Origin: Tetradesmus obliquus
Taxonomy: Eukaryota > Chlorophyta > Chlorophyceae > Sphaeropleales > Scenedesmaceae
Length of the DNA stretch: 64,000 bases
Assembly (NCBI GenBank): GCA_030272155.1
Contig: CP126191.1
Location: 9,818,501-9,882,500, forward strand
Direction: 5' to 3'
A program made the translations under genes and the position numbers. The notes beneath the pieces are model-generated. The model saw only the letters and a program-made list of their open reading frames with translations, was not told the DNA's origin and searched no databases. The first letter of the stretch is position 1. Every line of letters begins with the position of its first letter. Positions 47,456 through 59,277 of this stretch are shown here, piece after piece.

Positions 47456-49203
47456 CACCCGCTCCTCCTGCTCCAGCTGCTCAGCCATCAGCAGCATGCC
47501 CTGCTCATCCACGGCCCGCCGCAGCGCTGCCAGCAGCTCGGGGGCGCGCACGCGGCCCTGCACCAGCGCCACCAGCTTGGTGCGCTGCCCAGAGAACGCC
47601 AGCAGCGCAATGCAGGGGTAGGTGGACACGTTGAGCCTGCGGGTGGCAGGGTACGAGAAGAAGAACAGTAGGAAGAGCAAATACTTAGCTGAACTGCATG
47701 CCTGCAGGAAGCAGGGCGTTGCACATGCAAGGGGTGTGGACTGTTGTGAATGTGCATCGCAGGCGCAGCCGCGCTTGGTACATGAAGATGCCGTGGATTG
47801 TTGTTCATGTGCATTGCGGGTGCAGCTGGTGGTCCCTGTTGAACAGCGCCAACCACCACAATAAGTGCACATACGCACGAGCGCACTGCACAGCATGGGC
47901 AGGCTCAACCTGACTGTCACCATCCACTGCACATCAGCACGCCCCACAGCCATCCACCACCCCCACGCACCGTGTCGACAGCCCGAACGCGTCTGGCCGC
48001 CGCACGTCGCCGCCCCACGCCACAAACGTCTCTCCCACGTAGCTCACAATGCTTGGCGCGCACAGCACCTCCCGCACAAAGCCCTCGCTGTCTTCGTGCT
48101 CCGGGCTGTGCAGGAACGCAAACAGGAACTTGAACTGCTGGTGCGCCAGGGATGCAGCCTGCCGCCAGCTTTCCTCAAGCCAGGCCGGGTGCGCGTCGCC
48201 GTACTGTGCTTTGAAGTCCGCAACGAACTCACGCGCCTGGGCTGGCGCATCGGGCGGCTCTGCTGTGGCTGCCAGCACGCTGCGTACGATGCCTGCAGGC
48301 AGGTTGCAGCAGCAGTGTGAATGGTGGTGACATGCCGGGTTGCAGCCAGGTGTTGCTGTGCCCCAAGGCCGTATGTCATGCCAGTCTCAATGCAGGGCCG
48401 GCAGCTGAGGGAGCTCCAATAACAAAATATGGTTTAAAAAGGGTGCTGGCACCATCTCAACGTGCATCAACGTGCACGCTGGGATGCATTGCTTCTAAGC
48501 TGGCAGCAAGGTGCACAGCGGCGGCAGTCGCATGCAGTTGCTATGCGGCACATTATAACCCTGTGCAATGCCGCTGCAGCTGGCTGATTTGCATGCAAAA
48601 TGTAGCCCTCATCTGGTGATGCATAGAAGTGCATGTACAGCTGCAAGCACCTGCTTAGCAAGCTCGAGCAGCAGCTGCCCCTACCTCGTGCGCCGCGCAT
48701 CACTGCTGCAGGAAGCACGCGGTCGCCCACGAGTGCTGCTATGCTGAACGTCATGTGCACCACAGAGGCCATGAGGTTGATGCCTGCTGTCAACATCTTA
48801 ATGGGCAAAGCCAACAGCCCAGGCCCTCTGCGTTGCCTTGCTGCTGCCGCTGCTGCTTGTCCTGCCGGGCGCCCTGCTGGTGCTGCTGCTGCTGCTGCTG
48901 GCGTCGTTGCTGCGGCCCGTGCTGTGCCACGTGTGCCAGCAGCTACGTGTGCTGCTTCTGAAGGGTGGCTTTCTGCATAGGCAGCAGGCAGCAGGATTTG
49001 TGAGGCGAAAGCGTTGCTTGCAGGGAACTGTGTCCACAAACAATGCAGTGTACTGCAGTGTTGGCCATGCACGTACCGTAGTACATCTGTACAGCCGCCT
49101 CAAAGTTGCCATGTGTGGCTTCCAGAAGGAAGGTTGCCTGGTCTGCGTCACAGCCAGTTGTTTCCACAAAGCGGGCAACCCCTTCATCTGTGACACCAGC
49201 CAT
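46048..49203 (-). CDS. FAF2/UBXD8-like UBA-UAS-UBX protein (plant PUX10 type)
   Basis: Seven exons: 49203-49077, 48972-48685, 48292-47971, 47636-47459, 47114-46966, 46616-46427, 46242-46048; phases match, 482 aa. Residues 1-43 form a UBA domain (GVTDEGVARFVETTGC...FLLEATHGNFEAAV). A hydrophobic hairpin at about 100-135 (LLALPIKMLTAGINLMASVV) would insert into ER or lipid-droplet membrane. A UAS thioredoxin-like domain follows (about 140-305), then a charged coiled coil rich in Glu, Arg and Gln, and a C-terminal UBX domain. The family recruits the p97/CDC48 ATPase to ubiquitinated proteins in ERAD and lipid-droplet turnover. The UBX loop reads FPK (441-443) rather than the usual FPR. Confidence 0.92.
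47413..47453. repeat. (CAG)n array at a UBX-gene donor
   Basis: About 13 CAG units on plus (CTG in gene sense), starting a few bases inside the intron after exon 4. Confidence 0.9.
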
Positions 49204-50139
49204 TGGAGAAGCACTGTGCTACTGCCCCCTGCCTAGCCTCAGCACTAGCCTGCTGACAGGTGCCAGCCAAGTGTTCAGTGGTGCTGCTTAGCAATAAAAT
49301 GTTGGCTGTGCCCGATTTTGCACAGCTGGCCTACAAGGACCTGGTACAGCTGTTGGTTGCAGTTGAGAGATTTGCCTGCTGCGTTGCCTTGGGGTAGCAA
49401 CGTGCGATCCTCTTGAGCCCAACGACTAGCTACATGCAAACAAGGGATGCGATGCATATGTGACTACAGCGGACAACCATTGCAGTCCCCGCAGGTCTTG
49501 TCTCAGGGGTTTCGTTCCTGCTGGCCATGTGCGCTCGATAAGTGCGCGGATCGCCTGCATATCACGTTTTTTGTCATACAAAGATTGTCTTCACATGTGC
49601 AGCATAGATCAGCTTGCATCATACTGTCCTTGGTGTCCATTCTGTGCGCAAACGAAGCCCCAGCCACCCTGTAGACGGCCTTTAAAGCACGAGCTTTAGT
49701 CGCTTTTAACACCTTGCACAGCGCTTGAAGTCTGAGGCCCTAAAGCCAGAGCTGTCTTGACCAAGCTCTGCTGCAGCTGCCCATTTCATTTCATACCAGC
49801 AACTGTGCACGTACAACGGCTCCTCAAGGTCTCTATTGAGGTATACATCTTCGATCACGCCTCTTAGTGCAGCGGTAGCCCGGCTGAGGGGAGTCATCCG
49901 CTTACTGTTGAGACAGCACTGCAACAGCAGCAGCACCCTGCAACAGCCCTTCCTTCAGCAGCTGCAGCCTCAGGCAGTGGCGGATCATCATCAGGGACCG
50001 CCACTGGATCTACTGTCGCTGCACCGTGCTTTCTGCTGGTGCACGCGCAGTTGCAGCGGCATTAGGCGCAGCTGCGCTGGTTGCTGAAGGGCTCGTGCCG
50101 CCGCTGCAGCAGCTAGCTGCGAGCAGCCCTGGCTCGCAG
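49204..50139. other. Divergent 5' region between the UBX gene and the acidic-protein gene
   Basis: About 0.9 kb lacking CAG arrays in its left two thirds. It should hold both promoters and the unresolved first exon or exons of the plus-strand gene. Short ORFs at 49299-49397 (plus) and 49706-49936 (minus) have less GC-rich codon use than the genes and no recognised domain. Confidence 0.4.
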
Positions 50140-50651
50140 GAAGAAGTACCACTCAGATGGAGACTCGCAGGATGAGGGCGACTCAGACATGAGCAGGAGC
50201 GCCCTGTCGCAGGTGCGCGGACGCACCGCATGCACAGCCGCCTGCGTGCACATATCAGCACCAATAAGGCAGTCGGCAGCAGCAGCAGGGCAAGCAGGCA
50301 TCATAACAGCAAGTGTCAGAGCAAGTGGTTGGAGCTTTGCTTCCATGTGCTTGCTGTGTTGCCTGTGACCAGCTTGCAGATAGAAGGGAGCCATGTGGCT
50401 CCCTTCTATCTCTTGCAGCACGCCTTGTACATCTGTGGTTGTTGACCCGCCTGCGGCGTTGCCGTCATCAGTGCAATCAGCAGCAGCAGCCCCCGACAGC
50501 AGCTAACGATGATTCAAAAGTATGCAGGATACTGTCTAGTTGAGTAGTAGTGTTGTGTGACCTGCAGTGGTGTGCAGCGGTGCGCTTGCAAGGCCTGCTG
50601 CAGGCAGGCTGCAGGAGGGCCATTTGTTGAGCAGCAGTAGCCAGATCAGAT

Positions 50652-50704
<53 letters not shown>

Positions 50705-53579
50705 GTGACACCCACCCACAGGTAGCATCCATCGCTGAGCTATACACGCTTCGGCAACACCGCGGCGTGCTCTGTGGCAAGCATTGCTCGCTGCAGCGCT
50801 GATCTGTTTGACGTGGCTGCTGCGTTGTGCTGCTGCTGCTGCTGCTGCTGCTTGCAGGAAAACCACCGGAGCACCCGCAGGGGTGATGGTGATGAGCCGG
50901 AGGCCAGCAGTGCCTCTGAGGAGGCTGAAGATGAGGGCGAGGACGCTCTGTCGGGTGTGCAGCGCTGACGCAGCAGCAGTTTTGAAACCTCGGCAGCAAC
51001 AGCAGCAGCACTACAGCTGCCAGCGGCACTGACAGCAGCAGGCAAATGTGCGCCGCATTTTTGGGTGATGGTAGCAGTTGCAGATCATGTTGCTGGACAA
51101 CAGCAGGTGCTGGGGTATGCAGGTGCTGCCCTGCAGGCAGCTTGACAATAATTCAGACCCAGCACAGACCTGTTGGCAGCCAACAGCAGCAGCAGGTGGC
51201 CTGCGTGCGTGAAGATAAGCAACACAACAGCAGCCGTTCCATTTCAACGCTTGCAAACTCTGCAGAGGTTGCTTGTTATGCACCGTCACCTGCTCAGTGT
51301 GCCATGCACACATACGTGCTTGTCCACTGTGTGCAGCTCTTCCTGCTGACACATTTGCTTGCGTGCTGCTGCAGATGAAGTAGAGGAGGACGAAGAGGAC
51401 AATGACACCTCGTCAGACGATGACAGCGATGATGACGTAGATGTAAGAGCAGGCCCACACCATTGGCAGCTGCCTTTGCCTGGTCTCCCCATGCCGCAGA
51501 CAGCTCAGTGCGAGCAAGCTGGTGTGGCCTAGTTACTGCCAGCAGCATTTGATCTGGATGGGCCTTGCCTATCACCTTGATCGCCCGCTTGACAAGCCTT
51601 GCTTCATGCACGACTGCACCTGCTATATGCCATCAAGCACATGCTGCTTGCTGCTGTGCTGGGCAGCACACACCAACCAATCATCTCAACCTGGCATGTC
51701 TTCGTTTCTGAATATGTCGTGTGCTGCTGCCGCAGGACCAGGAGGATGAGGAGCAAGAGGATGAGGAGGGAGAGGAGGCAGAAGACGAGCAAGACGAGGA
51801 AGAAGGCAGCAACGACGCAGACGCAGCCGCAGGCGGCGGCAGCCGCCACCGGCGGCGCAAGCGCCAGCGCCGCGCACAGCGGCAGCGCCGCGGCGAGCTC
51901 GAAATCGTGAAGCTGCCTCGCCGCACAAATAAGGCTGCAGTGCAGGAGCGTGAGCGGCTGGATGGCGGCGAGGCGCTGCCCAACACCAAGCCCATGATGG
52001 AGCTGCAGGCCGGCAGCAATGTGTGGTACCAGGCGTATGTGCTCAAGGAGAGCCTCAATGAGGCCAAGGTTCGCTTCCCAGGTGAGCGTTCAGTGGGTTT
52101 TGGATGCTGGGTGGAGCTGCCTTGCAGCAGAGGGTGGGGGTGGGGCTGCTGCCAAGTGCTGCTTCATTGCTCCATGTTTGTTTGCGCCTTGCATCCTTGC
52201 CTGCGCGCCGCGCTGTTGGTGTTCGTTAATGCAACAACACTCATCCTCTAACTCTTTGCGCAGACCCTGACGGAGGCCGCGGCGACCTGCTGCGCACATG
52301 GGTCAACAAGGCCAGCTCACGCATTTGGCGAGGCTCCTACGCACACGGCGACTGGCAGTTTCTCGGCAAAGGCGCATGGAAGCCGCGCCAGAAGCCTAAG
52401 CGCAGCGCGCGCGGCAGCGGCCGCCGCGGCAACGGCGCAGCGGCAGGCGGCGGCGGCGGCAGCCAGCGGCGCGGCGGCGGCCGCGCCACGCGCAGCGACG
52501 GCGGCGCGGGCGGCAGCCAGCAGCGCAAGCGCGCGCGGAGCGTGCGGCGGGGTGAGTGGCTGTGGGGTAGGGTGGCTGGGGTAGGGTGGTATGGCTGTGT
52601 CTTCTGTGTTGACTGTGCTGGGTTGGCTGAGTGCGAACGTGCAGTTGCAACAGGTGTGAGGATGCGTGTGTTTGCTTAGCAGTGTTGAGCCTGCAGCACA
52701 GCTGCGCATCCCTCAGTTTTTGCATCTTGATGTTGCTGCTGACTGCCTGTGAGACGCTGCAGCATTGAAACTGACGTTGCTGCATGCTGCTGTGTGCTGT
52801 CCGTGTTGCGCTCTCATTGCACAGATGATGATGATGATGAAGAAGAGGAGGATGAGCGGGCAGAAGAGTCATCAGACAACTCAGCAACCAGCAGCGACGC
52901 AGGCGCAGGCGCAGAGACAACCAGCGCCAAGCGGCCGCACCACGCCAAGCAGCAGCAGCAGCAGCAGCCAGCGCGCAAGGCGCTCAGTGCACCGCAGCCT
53001 GTGCGGCAGCAGCAGCAGCAGCACCAGCAGAGCCGGCTGGGTGGCAGCACTGCCGCCGGCAGGGCAGGTGCAGCTGCCGGCAGAGGTGGTGGCTGGGATA
53101 GCGATCGAGAGGCACATGCAGCGATGGATGTAAATGATGCACACGCACGGGATAGGCAGCAGCAGCAGCGCCGGGAGACTGCTGCTGCCGCTGCGAAGCA
53201 CCACGGTGCTGCAAAGGCAGATGCAGAGTGCGCCAAAGATCGGCCCAAGGGCAGGGATGCAGGCAGGGATGCAGAGCCTTCTGAGAGCTTTGAAGAGGAT
53301 GATGATGAAGATGAGGATGATGAGGATGACCAGCCAGCCAGCAAGCAGCGGCCCGCAAAGCCGCAACACGCAGCAGCAGCAGGGCATGGCGTGGCCAGGG
53401 CCCCCGGCAATGCTGCTGCTGCAGCAGCAGGCGGCAGCGGCAAGCCTCGCAGCAGTAAAGCCAAGGAGCAGCAGCAGCAGCACCAGGGTGCTGCAGAGCA
53501 ACCTGCGAGGCCTGCAGCAGCAGCGCCAAGCAGACCACGCAAGCAGCAGCAGCAGCTGAGGGATGCAGGTCGCGGCAAA

Positions 53580-53614
<35 letters not shown>

Positions 53615-55022
53615 ACGCTCTGGTGCCAGGGATGGCGACAGCAGCGAGCAGTGGGAGGATGATGGTGACGATGCCACGTCAGCAAAAAGTGCCCACAGCG
53701 ACCTGCAGGGCATGTACATGTCGCTAGGTGAGCTGCATACACATGCAATTGTTGAGTGTGCTATGTGACAGACCTCTATGTGGCCTTAGAATTTGTCAGA
53801 GTCAGTTTTGTAGGATTCAAAAAGTGACACAGCTACCTGCAGGGCATGTACATGTCACCAGGTGAGTTTCATGCACATGCAATTGTTGCGTGTGCTATGT
53901 GACAGACCTCTATGTGGCCTTAATGTTAGTAAGAGTCAGTTTTCTAGGATGAAAGAATGCACACAGCGGCCTGCTGGGCATGTACATGTCACTAGGTGAG
54001 CTGGCTGTGCTTGCGTGGGCTATGTGCTTTGAGAGAGGGAAGTTACATGTGGGTCCGATGTGCTTTGTGTCACAAATTGTGTTGTGTGGGGTGGTGCCTG
54101 CTCTCTGTGTGGTACCAAGAGCGCAGGCAGGCCAGCGTGCAGAGCTACCATGCATGTGTGTCTACGTGTGCGCGCTGACATTGCTGGGCCTTTGCTGTTG
54201 GGATGCCCGTGCGGATGCGCATGCAGCAGTGTGTGTGTGGCCTCAGCGTACGTAGTGCCACCCCTCACCTGTCTGCGTCCATGCTGCTTCATGCCAGTAG
54301 TGCCTGCTGCACCGCTACGCCCTGCCTCACCTGACTTCTCCCCCCTTGCAGAATCGGAGTTTACAGAGCGCAGCAACAGCAGCCAGCAGCTGCACGACCC
54401 GCTCTCGCGCTGGTTTGCGTGCCACTATGCGCTGCTGGCGCAGCAAGGCAAGCTGGCAGCAGCAGGCGGCCTCGCTATAACTGGCTTTGGCAGCAGCAGC
54501 CTCCCTAGCGGCCTCACCGCAAACCTGGAATCTGGCAGTCTGCCTGCTGGCTTTATGTTAGACCCTATGAGTAAGGGCATCCAGCACGTGTCCGTGCTGC
54601 AGCAGCAGGCCAGAGATATCCTGCAGGCGCTGCCAGCGCCAGCTGCTGCAGCGGTGGCCGCTGCTGCCGGCGTGTCGGGTGCGCGGCTGCTAGCAGCAGA
54701 GGATGATGGGGGCGAAGCAGTTGATGGGCTTCTCGCCCCCTCTGCTGCTGCTGCTGCTGCCGGTTATGATGCTGTGTTTGAGCAGCAAGCAGCGGCAGAT
54801 GAGGAGCGGTCAGCGCATGCTGCTGCTGGCGCTGCTGCTGCTGCAGCAGGCAGCAAGCGGCCAGCACAGCAAGGCGGGTTCTCTGAGCCGGCAGCCAAGC
54901 GCAGCAAAGCAGCTCGGCCGCCACCTCAGCAGCCATCTCAATCGCATTCTCATTCTCAAGACACACAGCAGCGCAAGCAGCAGCAGCAGTCGCAGTCGCA
55001 GGACGGAGGTCAAGCACCCCGC

Positions 55023-55056
<34 letters not shown>

Positions 55057-57122
55057 GAGCAAAGCAGCACCGGCGCGGCTTTGTTATTGACGAGTCTGAT
55101 GACGAAGATGACGATGATGGCCTAGCCGATGATGATGCAGTGCAGCAGAAGCAGCAGCAGCGTGCTGCGCGTGACAGGGATGATGAGCAAGGCCAGCCTA
55201 CTGCTGCTGCTGCTGGTGATGGCGCTGGCACACAGGCTGGAGACAGCCACAAACAGCAGCAGCAGCAGCAGCGGCCGCGACCGCCAGGGCCGGGGACGGA
55301 TGGCGCTGCAGGCAGCAGGACTGGCGGCCAGCAGCAGCAGCGGCAGCAGCAGCAGGGCCTGCAGCGTCCTGCAGGCCAGGGGCGACCACAGCAAGGCCAA
55401 CAGCAGCAGCAGCAGCGGGTCGGCGGTAGCAGCGCTCCTGCTGGCAGCAGTAAAGAGCGCACACAGCCAGGTGCAGCTGCTGCTGCTGCTGCTGCAGGGC
55501 CAGGAGGGGTGAGGCCTGCACGCCTGTCAGATGCTGGGGATAGCCAGGCAGGCACGGGCCAGACTGGCAGTAGCATGGGCCAGGCTGCACCTTTGCAGCG
55601 CAGCAGTCCAGCTGCTGGGATGGCTGGCAAAGCATCTGGCCAGAGTAGGCCTGCAGCAGTAGCGGGGCAGCGTCCAGGCTCAGCTGGTGCTGCAGGCGCC
55701 TCCCCTGGTGCTGGGCAGCAGCAGCGGCCAGCAGCAGCAGCAGCAGCAGGCGCAATGGGAAGGCCTGCTGCAGTAGGCAGCAGCAGGCCTCCCGGCCAGG
55801 CTGGTGGTGCTGCTGCTGCTGCTGCTGCTGCTGCTGGCAACAGCAGCCCGGTCAAAGCACTTGCGGGCAAGGGCAACAGCAGCGGCAAGGACAGGAGCAG
55901 CGGCGGGGGCCTGCTCAAGGCAGCAGTAGTGGGCAACGCTGCTGCAGCAGCTGCAGCAGCAGCTGGCCGCAAGCCTGCTGCTGGCGCGCCACCCAACAGC
56001 AAGGCAGCAGCAACAGCAGCGCTGGAGCCGTCTGGCAGCTGCAACAGCAGGAGTGATGGCATGGATGTGGGGGGTGCAGGCGATAGGGCTGGCAAGGCCA
56101 TCACATCTGCCCTTAGCAAGCGGCCTCTTTCTGCTGCTGCAGCAGGCAATGTGCCGGAGTCTGCTGCTGCAGCAGCTGGAGGCGGTGCCTCACGTCTGGG
56201 CGGTGCTGCTGCTGGCAACAGCCTTGGACAGAAGCAGCAGCAGCAGGGGCCTGCGCGGCGGCCGTCACCGCCAGCTACCGCTGCTGCTGGTGATAAGCCT
56301 GCTGCTGCTGCTATTGCTCCTGGCGCCAAGCGCTCACAGAGTGCAGACAACACGGCGCAGGAGCAGCAGCAGCAGCAGGCAAAGCGCCCGATGCAGAAGC
56401 CGCCTCGGCCCTCCCCCAAGGCCTCACCACAGGCCTCCCCTAGGGCTTCTCCCGTCAGGCAGGGCAGCAGCGAGCCACCATCACTTGGCGGCAGCGCTGC
56501 TGCTGCTGCTGCTGCTGCTGGCAGCAACGGCGGCCCTGGTGCTGCTGTAGGCCGGGCGCTGGCAGCTGCAGCATCGGGCAGACCTAGCAGTGCTGGTGGT
56601 GCTGATGCTGCTGGTGGCAGCAGCAGGGGAAGGAGCCCTCTTGGCAGCGGCGCAGGCGGCCCTGCAGCAGCAGCAGCTAATGATGCTGCAGCAGGCAGAG
56701 GCGGCGGCAGCAAGCCAGATAGGGATGGCGATGCAGCTGCAGGACTGCCGAGCGGTGCGAGACCCCCAGCTCAGCGCAGCGGATACACGCCCATCCCACC
56801 GCCACTCCCGCCACCGCCGCCTGGCGGCTCAGCAGCTTACCAGCAGCAGCAGCGCAGCAGGCCTAGCATATCGCCTCCTCCTCGTGCTGGTGCTGCAGAC
56901 GGCGCAGGCGGCCAGCAGCAGCAGCAGCAGTACAAGGGTCTAAGCAACAGGCCAGGCAGTGCGGGTGGCAGCAGGGGGACGCCGTCAGCAGATCATCGGC
57001 GGGATCCGGGCAGCTCTTCCCAGCAGCAGCAGCAGCAGCAATGGGGTGGTAGGTCTTCGCAGCCGTACAACCCTAAGAAGGCTGCCCTAGGCAACAGCGG
57101 GCACAACAGCGGGTACTATTGA
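50140..57122 (+). CDS. Large acidic Gln/Ala-rich protein with a Tudor-like segment, 5' end unresolved
   Basis: Exons: 50140-50212, 50858-50954, 51375-51442, 51736-52081, 52264-52551, 52825-53727, 54352-57122; phases match, 1514 residues after the first partial codon. The N-terminal part is a series of Asp/Glu/Ser clusters. A basic segment (RRRKRQRRAQRQRR) follows. Then comes the only globular-looking part: GSNVWYQAYVLKESLNEAKV, RTWVNKASSRIWRGSY and GDWQFLGKGAWKPR, split by an intron. Its W/Y pattern resembles a Tudor or chromo-barrel fold, so binding of histone tails is possible but not shown. The C-terminal 1000 residues are mostly Gln, Ala, Gly, Ser and Pro, with a conserved-looking LHDPLSRWFACHYALLAQQG. 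The first exon with the ATG was not identified. Nuclear localisation is inferred from the basic and acidic blocks. Confidence 0.75.
50378..50411. repeat. 34-bp near-perfect hairpin in an intron
   Basis: Two 16-bp arms (AGATAGAAGGGAGCCA and its complement) are separated by only TG. Both arms are flanked by TTGCAG-like sequence. It lies in the intron between exons 50140-50212 and 50858-50954. Confidence 0.9.
50654..50703. repeat. (CAG)n array in an intron of the acidic-protein gene
   Basis: About 16 uninterrupted CAG units, preceded by AGATCAGATCAG. Confidence 0.9.
53700..54000 (+). repeat. Exon end and donor in three tandem copies, acidic-protein gene
   Basis: GGCATGTACATGTC followed by (A/G)C(T/C)AGGTGAG occurs at 53709, 53843 and 53977, spaced 134 bp. 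The functional donor follows 53727; decoy exon ends are 53861 and 53995. Both decoys keep AG|GTGAG. The intronic part of the unit (GTGTGCTATGTGACAGACCT) is also repeated. Confidence 0.9.
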
Positions 57123-57738
57123 GCAGGTTGCCACGCACAGCAGGGCGTGGAGCTGCTGTGTATGTGTGTTAGGGTGGTGGTGTGCATTGCGGCAGCCTGC
57201 ATTACTTGCCCTGTTGCGGCTTTGCTGAGGTTGTATCACAACCATTAGTAATGAATCGCTGGCATCTGCATATGAGCATGGCTTTGGTGGGTGGATGGCT
57301 TTCAGGAATTCCTTCAAAGTGTATGGATTTATAATGGGAGCTTAGGCAGGGATGGGTGTGTTGGGCTTGTCGCCACTGCAGCTGCCTGCAGCCTCCAAAC
57401 GAGCATGATTTTGTGCTCTGCAAGACCAGTCTGCATTGCTGTCAGCACTGGCACTTTCAGTGGTTGCTTGCCGCAGCAGCCTCTGTCCTCAGCACGACAA
57501 GCATCAGCAGCGCGAACGGCATGCATGTATCGTGCCTTCTTCCTCAAGCGTGTGGTGATGTGGTGCACTATCACAGCATGCTTGTGTCAGCGGGGTTGTC
57601 AGGCATCCCACGCAGCACTGTGTCAACGGCGCTGCCAGTGGCATGCTTGTGGACGTGCTGGTTTAGCGGATGACGCTGCGCCAATGATTCTTGATGCACG
57701 CCAACATAGGCAGGCATTCAAACCACCGGCGTCTACAT
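57123..57738 (+). other. 3' flank of the acidic-protein gene
   Basis: About 0.6 kb, T/G-rich on plus, without a supported gene. It ends at the TGTAATTACA palindrome. Confidence 0.5.
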
Positions 57739-57756
57739 GATCTGTAATTACAGATC
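57739..57756. terminator. Candidate bidirectional polyadenylation signal
   Basis: GATCTGTAATTACAGATC is a perfect 18-bp palindrome that places TGTAA on both strands (57743-57747 and 57748-57752). It lies between the convergent acidic-protein and P450 genes near the point where strand composition changes. Function is inferred from motif and position. Confidence 0.55.
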
Positions 57757-58603
57757 TGCAAGGTTGGCACCATGCTTGATGATGAAAAACAACACTTGGC
57801 ACCATGCTTGATGACGTCACATGCCACACGCCATACTATGGGTGTGACGCCCCTGCGAGGCTGTTACTTGGAAAGCCAGAGCTCAAGAATATATACCTGC
57901 AGTGCTGCACGGCAACTGTAACCAGCCATAACAGCACAACCAAACACGCAGCACCATGTGAAGCAGTGACAACAAAATGCAACCCACGACCTTGACCTGA
58001 CATGCACAACTGCTTTGCCAAACAGCCGGGCTTGATAGCTGGCAGCAGCCCAGCATCAGGTTAGAATGGCATGCAAGCCCACCCGCACTACGCAGCAACA
58101 TGTCATGCATGACAAACACTGTTGTGACAGTCCCTGTGCCAGCCCGGCGCTTTCAGCCAGGCTGCTTTAGTGTTGACCTGCGCAGGCTCTCAGCGACGCG
58201 TCCACGAGCTGTGCAAACTCAGCAGAAGAAAACAGTCATTGACACGTGCGCAAATACCAAGCTTGCATACATGCTGCACCGCCAATCAAACCCAACACAT
58301 GTCAGACAGTAAAGTAAAGCATCACATCCAGCGTGTTCTGATAAAAGCTGCAAGACACAGCCCTTGGCCTGTGGCCGACACATGCTCCATGAAAATTGCA
58401 AGTTGCCAGCACACCGTGGGCAGCAAAGCACTCCAAGTACTGGACATAATACAAAGGCCTCAAGTCAACCATCACACATCCTTGCCCACAGACAAATGAA
58501 CGCCGATCACAACCGCATGCAGCTGAGTTGACAGCAGCTGCTGCAGTAGCTGCGCCTGCGGCGCAGCCACCGCAGTCCCTCCCCCTTGCTGCCGCAGCCC
58601 AGC
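57757..58603 (-). other. 3' flank of the P450 gene
   Basis: About 0.85 kb, A/C-rich on plus, no gene supported. A 19-bp direct repeat (TTGGCACCATGCTTGATGA) occurs at about 57764 and 57797. Confidence 0.5.
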
Positions 58604-58771
58604 TCACAGGCCCGCGCCAGCTGCTGCTGCTCCTGCTGCTGCTGGCTGCGCCCTGCGCCTCACGCGCAGCGGCACGCCAAACTTGGGGTGTGCTGTCACG
58701 CTCATGAGCACCTCCTCCGGCTTGTCGCCGGCGTACTCAAACTCGAACTTCCTGCAAGGCCGCAAGAGATT

Positions 58772-58802
<31 letters not shown>

Positions 58803-59236
58803 GCCATCAGGAGCAGTCAGCAATGGACTGCCGTAGCAGCAGCAACACAGCACCAGGATGGTCCTTAGACTGCTGCAGCTTGATGACACATGTCCCCAAC
58901 CACCACAACAGCAAGGCCAGGATGGTCTCAGACTACTGCAGCACCTGCAATCCAATCCCACCTTTTTGTACTCTAACCACACACTTGAAGCGTGACACTT
59001 ACACTTATCTGCGCAGCTACAAACGCTACTCCTACTGACCCAGCCACTCACTGCAGCATCATGGCCAGGATGGTCTTGGCCTCCAGCAGCGCAAACTGCG
59101 CGCCAATGCAGTTGCGCGGCCCGCGGCTGAAGGGCATGTAGGAGTAAGGGGGCACGCGCTGCGCTAATCCGCCCTCCTCCAGCCAGCGCTCGGGCCTGAA
59201 GTCTGCTGCATCTGGGCCCCACACCTGTGCAAAATT

Positions 59237-59277
<41 letters not shown>

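Noticed and set aside
49706-49936. Minus-strand ORF whose translation from the ATG near 49897 looks non-repetitive
   Set aside because: It has few low-complexity residues and a possible donor, so it was tempting as a small exon. No partner exon or family could be found and the frame lies in a divergent promoter region, so it is left unannotated.
52814-53719. 301-codon open frame on the minus strand
   Set aside because: Antisense to the acidic-protein exon 52825-53727; repeat-driven composition.
55010-56713. 567-codon open frame on the minus strand
   Set aside because: It lies antisense to the Gln/Ala-rich exon of the acidic-protein gene. CAG/GCT repeats stay open in several frames and the translation is Ala/Leu/Pro repeats without a domain.
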